Assembly (NCBI GenBank): GCA_007280915.1
Contig: QYQL01000103.1
Coordinates: 1 to 49,974, forward strand
Direction of reading: 5' to 3'
Length of the DNA stretch: 49,974 nt
Source of the DNA: Verrucomicrobiaceae bacterium
Lineage (GTDB): Bacteria; Verrucomicrobiota; Verrucomicrobiia; Chthoniobacterales; Terrimicrobiaceae
This document shows positions 24,833 through 33,131 of the stretch, piece by piece. Position 1 is the first letter of the stretch. The number at the start of each line of letters is the position of its first letter. Made by a program: the position numbers and the translations under genes. The notes beneath the pieces were generated by a model that ran no database searches, was not told where the DNA came from, and was given only the letters and a program-made list of their open reading frames with translations.

Positions 24833-26959
24833 TCAGAGCTGCTGCGGGATCTTCTCGAGCGTGTAGCACTCGATGATGTCCTCGGGAAGGTATTCCGTGA
24901 AGTCGCCCAGTTTGATGCCGCACTCGAGCCCGGCCCGGACTTCCTTGACGTCGTCGGTGAAGCGGCGGAGCGTTGCCAGGCCGCCGTCGTAAATCGGCTG
25001 GCGGCGGCGTAGCACGCGGGCACGGGCGGTGCGCGCGATGCGTCCGTCCGTGACCATGCAGCCGGCAACCTTGCCCTTGGTGAGATCGAAGACCTGCTTG
25101 ACTTCAGCGTGTCCGATGATCGCCTCACGAAGCTCCGGTTCAAGCATCCCGCTCATCGCCTCGCGGACCTGGTCGAGCAGTTCGTAAATAATGCTGTAGA
25201 GCTTGATCTGCACGCCCTCGCGCTTGGCCGCCTGGGCGGCCGTGTTCTCGGTCTTCGTGTTGAAGCCGATGATGATTGCATTCGACGCGCTGGCGAGCAG
25301 GACGTCCGAGTCGGTGATCGGACCGACCGCCGCGTGGATGATCTCGAGTGAGATTTTTTTCTGCGGGAAGTCCTTGAGCGAGGAGATGATCGCCTCGAGC
25401 GAGCCCTGGACGTCGCTTTTCACGATCACCTGCAGGGTCGGCTTCTGGTCCTCCGCCAGATTGGCAAATAGGTTCTCAAGCGTCGCCCGCTGCGGAGCGG
25501 CGAGCTTGTTCGTGCGGATGGATTCCAGGCGCTCATCGCTCAGGATGCGAGCATCCTTTTCCGAGTCCATGACCATGAGGTCGTCTCCCGCGTTCGGGAG
25601 GCCGCTGAAGCCGAGGACCTTCACCGGGGTGGCTGGACCGGCTTCCTTGACCGGCTTGCCGAGATCATCGATCAGCTGTTTGACTTTTCCCCAGTAGTTT
25701 CCGCAGATGAAGGCATCGCCGACACGCAGCGTGCCCATTCGGACGATAACCGTTGCCGTCGGGCCGCGGCCCTGCTCGACCTGGGCCTCGATGACCGTGC
25801 AGCGGGCGTCCACTGCCGCGCTGGATTTGAGCTCCAGTATTTCCGCTTGGAGGACCATCATGTCGAGGAGTTCATTGACTCCGGTGCCCTTGGTGGCGCT
25901 GACCGGAAGGCAGATGATGTCCCCGCCCCAGTCCTCCGGGACGAGACCTTTTTCCTGAAGCTGAGTCTTGACGCGGTCGACATTCGCCGAGGCGAGGTCG
26001 ATCTTGTTGATGGCAACCATGATCTGGACCTTGGCCGCCTTGGCGTGGGAGATCGCCTCGAGAGTTTGAGGCATTAGGCCGTCATCGGCCGCAACAACAA
26101 CGACGACGATATCGGTGACTGTGGCCCCGCGCGCGCGCATCGCCGTGAAGGCTGCGTGGCCAGGAGTGTCGAGAAATGTGATGCGCTGCCCCTTCCGCTC
26201 GACGCTGTAGGCGCCGATATGCTGGGTGATTCCGCCGGCTTCCCCCGCGGCGACGCGGGTTTTCCGGATCGCGTCCATGAGCGATGTTTTGCCGTGGTCC
26301 ACATGCCCCATGAACGTGATGATCGGGGCGCGGTTGGTCATCTCGTCCGGCTTTGGCTTTTCCGGCTCCTTCGGAGCCTCGACCTTGACCTCCACCTTGT
26401 GGTGGCCCTTGGAGGTGTCCTTCTTTTCGCGCTCGAACGTGAAGCCGTGGAGTTCGCAGACTTTCGATGCGACATCCGGCTCGATCGTCTGGTTGATGTT
26501 CGCGAAGATCTGGAGCGACATCAGATCCTTGATGAGATGAAAGGGCCTCACGCCCAACTGCTCGGCAAGTTCCTTGACGATGATCGGGGGCTTGAGGTGG
26601 AGAATTTTTTTCTGCGCTTCCTCGTCCACCGGCGCGTGCTCGGCTTCTTCCGGCGTCGCCGGCTCGGGCGAGGCGGGAGGAACGACGGGCTCGATGACCG
26701 CCGTTGGGATGATGACCGGGGTTCCGATCGGCTGGATGAAAGGCCTGATCGCGGCTTTGCGCTGACCCTCCGGCTTTTTGACTTTCTTTTTCGGTTCGAG
26801 AAGATCGACGGTTGCCATCACCTGTTTTTCAGGCGGCGGTGTGGCGGGGGATTCAGGAGCAGCCTTCTCAGCGCCTCGGGATTTGGGTGTGACAGAGGAT
26901 TCCCGTTTGGGTTTCGCAGCTTTGCCATCTGTGGTTTTCTTCGTAACTTTCTCTGCCAT
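24833..26959 (-). CDS. infB: Translation initiation factor IF-2
   Basis: A 708-residue initiation GTPase. A Lys/Pro-rich N-terminal region of about 115 residues precedes the IF2-N-like domain ([16 protein letters not shown]). The G domain has GHVDHGKT (218-225), DTPGHAAF (264-271) and NKID (318-321), and domains II-IV follow. The N-terminal region is short compared with enterobacterial IF-2. It follows nusA by 27 bp and rbfA follows 5 nt after its stop. Confidence 0.97.
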   Translation of the reverse strand: MAEKVTKKTTDGKAAKPKRESSVTPKSRGAEKAAPESPATPPPEKQVMATVDLLEPKKKVKKPEGQRKAAIRPFIQPIGTPVIIPTAVIEPVVPPASPEPATPEEAEHAPVDEEAQKKILHLKPPIIVKELAEQLGVRPFHLIKDLMSLQIFANINQTIEPDVASKVCELHGFTFEREKKDTSKGHHKVEVKVEAPKEPEKPKPDEMTNRAPIITFMGHVDHGKTSLMDAIRKTRVAAGEAGGITQHIGAYSVERKGQRITFLDTPGHAAFTAMRARGATVTDIVVVVVAADDGLMPQTLEAISHAKAAKVQIMVAINKIDLASANVDRVKTQLQEKGLVPEDWGGDIICLPVSATKGTGVNELLDMMVLQAEILELKSSAAVDARCTVIEAQVEQGRGPTATVIVRMGTLRVGDAFICGNYWGKVKQLIDDLGKPVKEAGPATPVKVLGFSGLPNAGDDLMVMDSEKDARILSDERLESIRTNKLAAPQRATLENLFANLAEDQKPTLQVIVKSDVQGSLEAIISSLKDFPQKKISLEIIHAAVGPITDSDVLLASASNAIIIGFNTKTENTAAQAAKREGVQIKLYSIIYELLDQVREAMSGMLEPELREAIIGHAEVKQVFDLTKGKVAGCMVTDGRIARTARARVLRRRQPIYDGGLATLRRFTDDVKEVRAGLECGIKLGDFTEYLPEDIIECYTLEKIPQQL

Positions 26960-26986
26960 AAATCAATCGTGTCCCGGGGGAGGGTA

Positions 26987-28261
26987 TCATGGCTGCCCGT
27001 CGGGGGCGGCATTTTCGCCGGCGTTTGCCAGAGCTGCGTCCAGGATTTTCTGTCCGGCTTCGAGGTCTACTCCGAGAATATCCGCAATATCCTCCGGTCC
27101 GGCGGTCTGGACGAGCTCGATCGAGGTCATCCCCGCGGAGGCAAGCTTCTGGGCTTCATCCTCGCTGATGCCGAGCTGGGCGGCGATCGAGTGCGCGGCT
27201 TCGGCGGTCCGGGATTCCATCACCTGGGCGGCGGTCTTGTCCTCCTGAATGTCGATTTCCCATCCGGTCAATTTTGCGGTGAGGCGGGCATTCTGTCCGC
27301 GGCGTCCGATGGCAAGCGACAGGTCGTCCTTGTGGACGAGCACGCGGATCGTTTTTGTTGCCTCGTCGGAAGAGATGCTGCGGATGTTGGCCGGCTTGAG
27401 CGCGGCGGTTGCAAACTTCACCGGATCCGGGTCCCAGCGGATGATGTCCACCTTTTCGTTGTTGAGCTCACGGACGATGTTCTTCACCCGCGCCCCGCGC
27501 ATGCCGACGCACGCGCCGACCGGATCGACCTTCGCGTCCTCGCTGTGGACGGCGACCTTTGTGCGGTATCCCGCCTCGCGGGCGATCACCTTCAACTCCA
27601 CCGTGCGGTCCGCGATCTCGCTGACTTCGAGCTCGAAGAGGCGGCGGACAAAATTCGGGTGGCTGCGGGAAAGGATGATTTCCGGTCCGCGGGAGGCGTG
27701 ATCCACCGCCACGACATACGCGCGAAGCCGGTCGCCCACGTTATAGTCCTCGGTGACGACGCGCTCGCGCGACGGCATGACACCCTCGAACTTCCCGAGG
27801 TCGATGATCACGTCGGACTTTTCGAAGCGGCGGACCGTGCCGTTGACGATCTCCCCGGCGCGATCCTTGAACTCGTCGTAAATCATCTCCCTCTCGATCT
27901 GGCGGATGCGCTGGTTGATCGCCTGTCGGGCCGCCTGGGCGGCGATGCGGCCGAAATCCTTCGGGGTGACCTCGATTTCGACCTCCTCGCCCGGCTGGGC
28001 GTCCGGCTTCACGGCTTTTGCCTTGGTGATCAGGATCTCATCGTGGGGGTTCGTCACTTTCTCCACGGCGATGAGCTTCGCCATGGCGCGGATCGATCCG
28101 CTCTGCGGGTTGATATCAATCCGCAGCTCGCGGGTTCCGGACGTGAAGCTTTTCTTGGACGCCGCCAGGAGGGCGCCCGAAATCGCCTCGACGAGGATCT
28201 CGCGTTTGATGCCTTTTTCACGCTCGAGGTAATCGAGCATTGCAATGAGTTCGGAGTTCAT
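26987..28261 (-). CDS. nusA: Transcription termination/antitermination factor NusA
   Basis: A 424-residue NusA: RNAP-binding N-terminal domain (1-about 125), S1 domain (about 130-200; GEIVNGTVRRFEKSDVIIDLG), two KH domains (about 205-345; VGACVGMRGARVKNIVRELNNEK and LAIGRRGQNARLTAKLTGW) and a short C-terminal helical region with ISEDEAQKLASAGMTSIEL. The start is ATG 28261 (MNSELIAM). It opens the nusA-infB-rbfA-nrnA-truB-ribF operon. rimP, the usual upstream neighbour, is absent. An intrinsic-terminator hairpin ends 24 bases before the ATG. Confidence 0.97.
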   Translation of the reverse strand: MNSELIAMLDYLEREKGIKREILVEAISGALLAASKKSFTSGTRELRIDINPQSGSIRAMAKLIAVEKVTNPHDEILITKAKAVKPDAQPGEEVEIEVTPKDFGRIAAQAARQAINQRIRQIEREMIYDEFKDRAGEIVNGTVRRFEKSDVIIDLGKFEGVMPSRERVVTEDYNVGDRLRAYVVAVDHASRGPEIILSRSHPNFVRRLFELEVSEIADRTVELKVIAREAGYRTKVAVHSEDAKVDPVGACVGMRGARVKNIVRELNNEKVDIIRWDPDPVKFATAALKPANIRSISSDEATKTIRVLVHKDDLSLAIGRRGQNARLTAKLTGWEIDIQEDKTAAQVMESRTAEAAHSIAAQLGISEDEAQKLASAGMTSIELVQTAGPEDIADILGVDLEAGQKILDAALANAGENAAPDGQP

Positions 28262-28284
28262 AAAAATCGTTTTGCCCAGGGATG

Positions 28285-28308
28285 AAAAAGGCGGGAACCG
28301 GTCCCGCC
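28285..28308 (-). terminator. Intrinsic terminator/attenuator just upstream of nusA
   Basis: On the minus strand, a GGCGGGA/TCCCGCC stem (28308-28302 and 28296-28290) with a CCGGT loop is followed by TTTTT (28289-28285). It stands between nagB and nusA, with only 24 bases to the nusA ATG. It could terminate nagB or act as an attenuator in the nusA leader. Confidence 0.7.
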
Positions 28309-28332
28309 ATCTCATTGAATGGGAATCGACTA

Positions 28333-28402
28333 ATATGGGGGACCCCCGCAGCTTGGTCAAGTCACAAGCTCAGCGAAGTTGCGTAGGGGTCTCCCCCTAT
28401 GT
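28333..28402. repeat. Large imperfect inverted repeat with an internal hairpin
   Basis: The left arm ATATGGGGGACCCCCGCA (28333-28350) pairs with the right arm TGCGTAGGGGTCTCCCCCTATGT (28380-28402) with small bulges. Between them AGCTTG (28350-28355) and CAAGCT (28365-28370) form a perfect inner stem. The right arm includes the nagB stop codon. A strongly structured RNA is expected on either strand. Confidence 0.65.
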
Positions 28403-29182
28403 GGGCCGCTGCCAGCCGGGCTTGTGCTCAAACACCCATCGGTAGTAATCGCTCCTCGCGAGTTTGGAGGCGGATTTTTCGTCGAGGTGGAGTTTTACCG
28501 CCGGATGCATCTGGAGGATCGAGGCTGGATTGCTTGCGGTGACCGGGCCTTCGACGGCACCTGCCACGGCATCGGCTTTGGTCTCTCCGAAGGCCAGGAG
28601 AAGGACCGCTCGTGCGTCCATGATCGTTCCGATGCCCATCGTGATCACGTGATGGGGGACGTCGTTCTCCGATGCGAAGAAGTGGGCATTGTCCGACCGG
28701 GTGCGCCGGGTGAGTGTCTTGATGCGGGTCCGTGAGGCGAGCGATGAGGTCGGCTCGTTGAACCCGACATGCCCATCGCTGCCGATGCCGAGAACCTGCA
28801 CATCGATGCCGCCCGCCTCCTCGATGCATTTTTCGTAGGCGGCGCAATGGGCTGGAATATCCGGGGCCAGCCCGTCCGGGATGTGGATCCGGTCGGACGG
28901 CAGGTTGATCGAGGAGAACAGGTTCTCCTGCATGAACCGCCGGTAGGATGCCGGGTGATCCGCGCCGAGGCCCACGTATTCGTCGAGGTTGAAGCTGGTG
29001 CAGCCCGAGAAATCGAGCCCCTCCTCGCGGTGCATGCGGATCAGTTCGCGGTAAAGCGGGCCCGGGGTGCTGCCGGTGGCGAGTCCGAGAACGGCTCCCG
29101 GCTTTTTCCGGATGAGGGCGGCGAGAAACCGCGCGGCTTCCCGGGAGGCTGTGGCAGGATCAGGTGAGATGATGATCTCCAT
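28397..29182 (-). CDS. nagB: Glucosamine-6-phosphate deaminase NagB
   Basis: NagB converts glucosamine-6-phosphate to fructose-6-phosphate and ammonia. The 261-residue product has LGLATGSTPGPLY, NLDEYVGL with Asp67, and GIGSDGHVGFNEP with Asp136, His138 and Glu143, matching the E. coli active site (Asp72, Asp141, His143, Glu148). It follows the PIG-L-type deacetylase by 6 bp on the same strand, and the divergent ROK kinase suggests a common amino-sugar role. Confidence 0.95.
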   Translation of the reverse strand: MEIIISPDPATASREAARFLAALIRKKPGAVLGLATGSTPGPLYRELIRMHREEGLDFSGCTSFNLDEYVGLGADHPASYRRFMQENLFSSINLPSDRIHIPDGLAPDIPAHCAAYEKCIEEAGGIDVQVLGIGSDGHVGFNEPTSSLASRTRIKTLTRRTRSDNAHFFASENDVPHHVITMGIGTIMDARAVLLLAFGETKADAVAGAVEGPVTASNPASILQMHPAVKLHLDEKSASKLARSDYYRWVFEHKPGWQRPT

Positions 29183-29188
29183 GGCGGT

Positions 29189-30046
29189 TCAGCCGAGGTG
29201 TTTGGTGAGCTTGTTGCGGACGTCGGCCTCGAAGCGGTGGATGAATCCGAGCACGTATTCCACAATGTCGAGTGAGGGGTCGGTGACGAGCGGGGTGAGG
29301 TCCATGGCGAAGGACACGCTCCCGCACTCGTCCGCGGCGTGCGACTCGAAGAATGTCGCGTTTGCCCGCCTTCTGCCGAGGGTGGCGAGATCGTAGCGCT
29401 TGCCTCCGGCGATCTGGGAGTCAAAGACCCCGTTCAGCGCGGCAGCCAGGTTCTCGTGAGCACTGACATTGTGGGCCACTTTCTCGTTGTCCGGCATCCA
29501 GTCCAGTCCGCGCCAGACCTCGCAGCCGTAAACGGCTTTCGGACTCTCTGCTGCCGGCAATTCCCGCAGTGCCTGGATCGTCGCGGCAAAAACTCCGATA
29601 TGGGTGTCGTGCTTGTCCGCCGGGTTGTGGGTATAGACGACATCCGGGCGGGTGGCGGAGAGAATTTGCAGGAGGTCGTTTTTCAGGGAGAGATCCGAAG
29701 GGCTTTTCACCGCGATGCTCGGGTAGCCGAGCTGGATCATGGCGCCGTAATTTCCGACGACGGCCGCCTCCTCCTGCTCCCGGACCCGCACCTGCTGCAT
29801 TTGCTCGTCGGTGAAATCCGCATAAGCCCCGGTGCGTGAACTGCCGGCTCCGTCCGTGCATGTGACGCCGCCAAACCATTTCTCCGGACTGTGGCAGCAG
29901 GCGAGGATGCCGTGAAATGCCATGAACTCGAGGTCGTCCTGATGGGCGCCGATTCCGAGATGTGTGATTCGCCCGAGGTGGTCGGGTGCCTGGTCGGGAA
30001 CAAAGAGCCTGGCACTGGCGTTGTGGAATTTCATGTCTGTTTGCAT
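29189..30046 (-). CDS. PIG-L/LmbE family deacetylase
   Basis: A 285-residue zinc-dependent deacetylase. The metal site is visible: AHQDD (34-38, in place of the more common AHPDD) and HNPADKHDTHIGV, with His149 as the likely third ligand. The family removes acetyl groups from GlcNAc-containing substrates. Being immediately upstream of nagB, with a ROK kinase divergent, it may supply deacetylated amino sugar in place of NagA; this is inference. ATG 30034 (MKFHNA) is an alternative start. Confidence 0.88.
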   Translation of the reverse strand: MQTDMKFHNASARLFVPDQAPDHLGRITHLGIGAHQDDLEFMAFHGILACCHSPEKWFGGVTCTDGAGSSRTGAYADFTDEQMQQVRVREQEEAAVVGNYGAMIQLGYPSIAVKSPSDLSLKNDLLQILSATRPDVVYTHNPADKHDTHIGVFAATIQALRELPAAESPKAVYGCEVWRGLDWMPDNEKVAHNVSAHENLAAALNGVFDSQIAGGKRYDLATLGRRRANATFFESHAADECGSVSFAMDLTPLVTDPSLDIVEYVLGFIHRFEADVRNKLTKHLG

Positions 30047-30125
30047 AGCCGGAAGCGCCTGAGAGGTCCAGTTTCCACAAAGGTTCTCGCCATGAATGGA
30101 AGAATAACTTTAGCATGACCTGCTT

Positions 30126-31157
30126 ATGAAAGACATCTTCATCGGCACCGACAGCGGGGCCACCACTTGCAAGACCGGTGCCGTCTATGCCGACGGGAAA
30201 CCCGTTTCCCTCCACCTCGCCCAGAGTTCGACAAACAGCGAGCTCGGAACTAAGGTCGTCATCGAGGGTTGGGTCGCGGGCGTGGAGAAATTTCTCGTGG
30301 AGAACAAGCTGGCTTGGGACCAGGTCCGCGGTGTCGGGCTGGCAATCCCCGGCCCCTACCAGTCTTACGGGGTTCTGGACCGCACGCCCAACCTTCCCCC
30401 TTCGTTTGCCGGATGGGAATTCCACGCCGAGTATTCGCGCGCTCTCAAAAAGCAGGCCGGGCGGCCCATCCCGCTCGTCGTTGGAAATGACGGCAACTAC
30501 GGCGGGGTCGCGGAGGCTGCCCAGGTCCGCGGCGACAAAAAGGCAGGGGTGATCATGCTGGCTCCGGGTTCCGGGCTGGGGGCCGCCTACATTGATCAGA
30601 ACGGGCTTCCGCTTGAGGGCGACGCGTTCTGCGGGATGGAGGCTGGCCACATGCCCGCGCCGCTTCATCTGCTCGGCCTCCCGCCATTCACCTGCGGGTG
30701 CGGCCGGGATTGGGGGTGCTTCGAAGCCTACACCTCGATTTCGGGCCTGCCTCAATTCCTGGACCACCTGCTGCCGAAATATCCAGACCACGAACTCGCG
30801 AAACCGGGCCTTCCGCCGAAACAAAAAGCGCTGTCGCTTCGCGGGCTCGCCCAGAAAGGCGACCCGCTCGCTCGCGAAATTTTCGACATCCAGGCGAAGG
30901 CGCTCGGCCTCCATGTCGCGAACCTCTCCATCGCACTCGACGCAACCTACGTCGTGATCGGTGGCGGGCTCATAGACCCGCATTCCACTACCGACGAGTT
31001 CCGGGCGCGTTACCTCGGGGGGATCCGCGCCGCAGCCGAACCATGGCTGTATCCGCTTCAGCGTCAGACGATCCAAATCGTTCCTGCGACTCTCGGGGAG
31101 CTTTCGCAGGCGATCGGAGCCGCGCTCGTGGCGCTCTACACGTCCAAACTGGCCTGA
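30126..31157 (+). CDS. ROK family sugar kinase (likely amino-sugar kinase)
   Basis: A 343-residue ROK protein. It starts with a phosphate-binding loop (GTDSGATTCKTGAV), has the GNDGNYGG acid/base region near residue 121, and the ROK zinc-type motif CGCGRDWGCFEAY with Cys190, Cys192 and Cys198. There is no helix-turn-helix at the N-terminus, so it is a kinase and not a NagC-like repressor. Glucokinase or GlcNAc kinase activity is likely; the divergent nagB and deacetylase genes favour an amino sugar. Confidence 0.82.
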   Translation: MKDIFIGTDSGATTCKTGAVYADGKPVSLHLAQSSTNSELGTKVVIEGWVAGVEKFLVENKLAWDQVRGVGLAIPGPYQSYGVLDRTPNLPPSFAGWEFHAEYSRALKKQAGRPIPLVVGNDGNYGGVAEAAQVRGDKKAGVIMLAPGSGLGAAYIDQNGLPLEGDAFCGMEAGHMPAPLHLLGLPPFTCGCGRDWGCFEAYTSISGLPQFLDHLLPKYPDHELAKPGLPPKQKALSLRGLAQKGDPLAREIFDIQAKALGLHVANLSIALDATYVVIGGGLIDPHSTTDEFRARYLGGIRAAAEPWLYPLQRQTIQIVPATLGELSQAIGAALVALYTSKLA

Positions 31158-31174
31158 CGGGAACATTGTTCCCG
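31158..31174. terminator. Hairpin between convergent ROK and hisI genes
   Basis: A perfect CGGGAAC/GTTCCCG stem with a 3-base loop (ATT) begins directly after the ROK stop codon. There is no T-run on either side, so it is at best a factor-assisted or stabilising 3' element for both genes. Confidence 0.4.
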
Positions 31175-31180
31175 GGGTGG

Positions 31181-31627
31181 TCAGCCGGCCTTTTTGTAAA
31201 CCGAGCTGTCGTCGAAGAGCTTTTCCTCGGCGACCGGCAGCGGGAGCGCCTCGCGGTCGAGTTCCTGAAAGAAGCAGCTTTCGTATCCGGTGTGGCAGGC
31301 GCCGGATGTCTGCTCGACTTCAAAGAGCAGCACGTCCTTGTCGCAATCCACGAACCAGCGGACAACCCGCTGGGTGTGTCCGCTCGTCTCCCCCTTGAGC
31401 CAGAGTTTTTTTCTGGAGCGGCTCCAGTAGGTCATCGAGCCGGACTTGAGCGTGAGGGCGAGTGATTCGCGGTTCATCCAGGCGAACATGAGGACGCGGC
31501 CGGTCGGGCGGGGGGTTGAGCTGGCTTCTTGCACGATGACGGGGATCAGCCCGTCCGGGGTGAATTGAAATGGAAATTCCACAGGATTGCTTAAATGGGA
31601 ATTCTCGGATAATCGGAAATTGTCCAT
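31181..31627 (-). CDS. hisI: Phosphoribosyl-AMP cyclohydrolase HisI
   Basis: HisI opens the purine ring of PR-AMP in histidine biosynthesis. The 148-residue product has the Mg site DCDKD (Asp94, Asp96, Asp98), zinc cysteines 95, 111 and 118 (ACHTGYESC), and TSGHTQRV. It is the stand-alone cyclohydrolase without the HisE domain. The start at ATG 31627 overlaps the ATG of the divergent gene (shared CATG). GTG 31582 is a shorter alternative that would remove that overlap. Confidence 0.93.
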   Translation of the reverse strand: MDNFRLSENSHLSNPVEFPFQFTPDGLIPVIVQEASSTPRPTGRVLMFAWMNRESLALTLKSGSMTYWSRSRKKLWLKGETSGHTQRVVRWFVDCDKDVLLFEVEQTSGACHTGYESCFFQELDREALPLPVAEEKLFDDSSVYKKAG

Positions 31628-33092
31628 GACACAACCCAAAGAACTCCCGGAGCAGAAAAATCCCCCGTCCGCCAGATACCGGTATTGGACCTCGCCTCCC
31701 GATTTCCTGACGATCCGGGTGGCGGACATCGAGTCCGCGATTCCGAAGGCGAACTGGAAAGCCGGGAGTCCGCCAGAGGGAACCTTTGATCTGCCGGCCT
31801 CCACGATTTTCGGGAAAAACGTGCCGCGGATTTCCCTGCACCAACTGGCCGAGCTTTTGCCGGATCACGTCATGCCATCCGACGGGGTGATCCGGCTCCC
31901 CGTGAATCGGCTGGCCGGGGTCTATCATCTGGTCGAGCACCGCGAGGAATTGCCCCCCGAGATCATCCCCGAGGTCGAGATTCCGGAGGCTCCGTCGGAG
32001 TTGATTTCCGAGGCCGTGCCGGAGGAGCCGGCTGCTCCGCCTGAGCCTCCGGTTGTTTCCAGCGGTGCGGATGTCTTGCCCGCCGCCAATGAGTCCGGGG
32101 AAACCACTTTCGTCGAACCCCTGCCGACCTTTCTGCGGATTGAGAAGCCGGCCCCATCAGTGCCTGTGGTGCCAGTTCCTCCCGTGGTTTCCGCGCCCGA
32201 TAGCGGGCTCCCGATTCCTCCCGTTCCGCCGTTGACTCCCGATGCACCTGCCGCATCAGAGCCCTCCGGAAAAGTTCCCCCGCGTCGGACCGGACGATTC
32301 ACTGGCCTTCCCTTTTTCCGGAAAAAAACCACCCAGCCCGTGCCCCCTGCGGCTGATTTCCCCGAGGCTCCGTTCATCGCGTCCGGGATCCGTCTGCCGC
32401 AGATGCGCAGCGCACCCTATGCCGTGCCCGTTCCGCCGCAGGAGCCTGTCCCTGAGGCGGCTCCGGAACCAGTTGTTGAAGAGCCCGCAGTCACAGCAAT
32501 TCCAGAACCGCCGGCAGAGCCCGTCATCCCGACTGCCGGGGGGGATGTGATTGACGAGCCGGTTGCGGAGCCTGTTCCAGAGCCCTTCCCCGAGCCGGAA
32601 CCGGTGGCCCCGCCCGTTTTCACCATGCTGAAGACCGAGACGCTGTCACGCGAGGTGCACGGGAACGAAATCACCGAGCAGGAACCGCTGCAGGCGCTGT
32701 TCCTAACCGACGAAAACATGACGGTTGACCGCGTGATCGAGCTCTGCGGCGGGCTCCCGGGGATCAACTCCTGCGTCCTTGCGCACGGGTCGGTCGTCGT
32801 CGCGGCGCACAATGTTCCTGAAGGCGTGGATCTTGTTTCCATGAGCGCCCACGCGGCCGACATGCTGCGTTCGATGCGTGAATCTTCGGCCCGGATGGGT
32901 GTCGGCACCGTGCCCGCCGTGACGCTCCACACCGAAAAGGGGGTCATCAGCTTCTTCCACCGGGACGATCTCACGATGCTGGTCTTCCACAAGGACCGCG
33001 GATTCATTCCGGGGGTCCGTGAAAAAATGGCCGCCGTCCTCGGTGAGCTGACCAAGGCCCGGCTCACTCTGCCGGTCGGTGGCGAGGGCTGA
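31626..33092 (+). CDS. Proline-rich protein with Roadblock/LC7-like C-terminal domain
   Basis: A 488-residue protein in three parts. Residues 1-about 100 form a compact domain ([20 protein letters not shown], then [17 protein letters not shown]). Residues about 105-345 are Pro/Glu/Val-rich and surely disordered. The last about 130 residues ([23 protein letters not shown].. [15 protein letters not shown].. [18 protein letters not shown]) follow the alpha/beta plan of Roadblock/LC7 domains, which serve GTPases such as MglA. No small GTPase is adjacent. The function is unknown. Confidence 0.65.
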   Translation: MTQPKELPEQKNPPSARYRYWTSPPDFLTIRVADIESAIPKANWKAGSPPEGTFDLPASTIFGKNVPRISLHQLAELLPDHVMPSDGVIRLPVNRLAGVYHLVEHREELPPEIIPEVEIPEAPSELISEAVPEEPAAPPEPPVVSSGADVLPAANESGETTFVEPLPTFLRIEKPAPSVPVVPVPPVVSAPDSGLPIPPVPPLTPDAPAASEPSGKVPPRRTGRFTGLPFFRKKTTQPVPPAADFPEAPFIASGIRLPQMRSAPYAVPVPPQEPVPEAAPEPVVEEPAVTAIPEPPAEPVIPTAGGDVIDEPVAEPVPEPFPEPEPVAPPVFTMLKTETLSREVHGNEITEQEPLQALFLTDENMTVDRVIELCGGLPGINSCVLAHGSVVVAAHNVPEGVDLVSMSAHAADMLRSMRESSARMGVGTVPAVTLHTEKGVISFFHRDDLTMLVFHKDRGFIPGVREKMAAVLGELTKARLTLPVGGEG

Positions 33093-33099
33093 TCAAACC

Positions 33100-33120
33100 G
33101 CGCGGAAGCCGCGCCAATTT
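33100..33120 (+). terminator. Weak terminator candidate after the Roadblock-like gene
   Basis: A GCGCGG/CCGCGC stem with a 3-base loop (33100-33114) is followed by CAATTT. The T-run is poor, so termination would be inefficient. The antiporter gene starts 12 bases later, so read-through is likely. Confidence 0.3.
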
Positions 33121-33131
33121 CAGGGAACAAC

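Noticed and set aside
26156-28285. A 709-codon open frame on the plus strand, antisense to infB and nusA
   Set aside because: It is a high-GC shadow. The minus strand encodes unmistakable IF-2 and NusA, and the antisense product is Arg/Asp/Gly-rich without any domain.
29421-31166. A 581-codon minus frame across the ROK and PIG-L genes
   Set aside because: It spans two genes on opposite strands, both with clear motifs, and shows no domain of its own.
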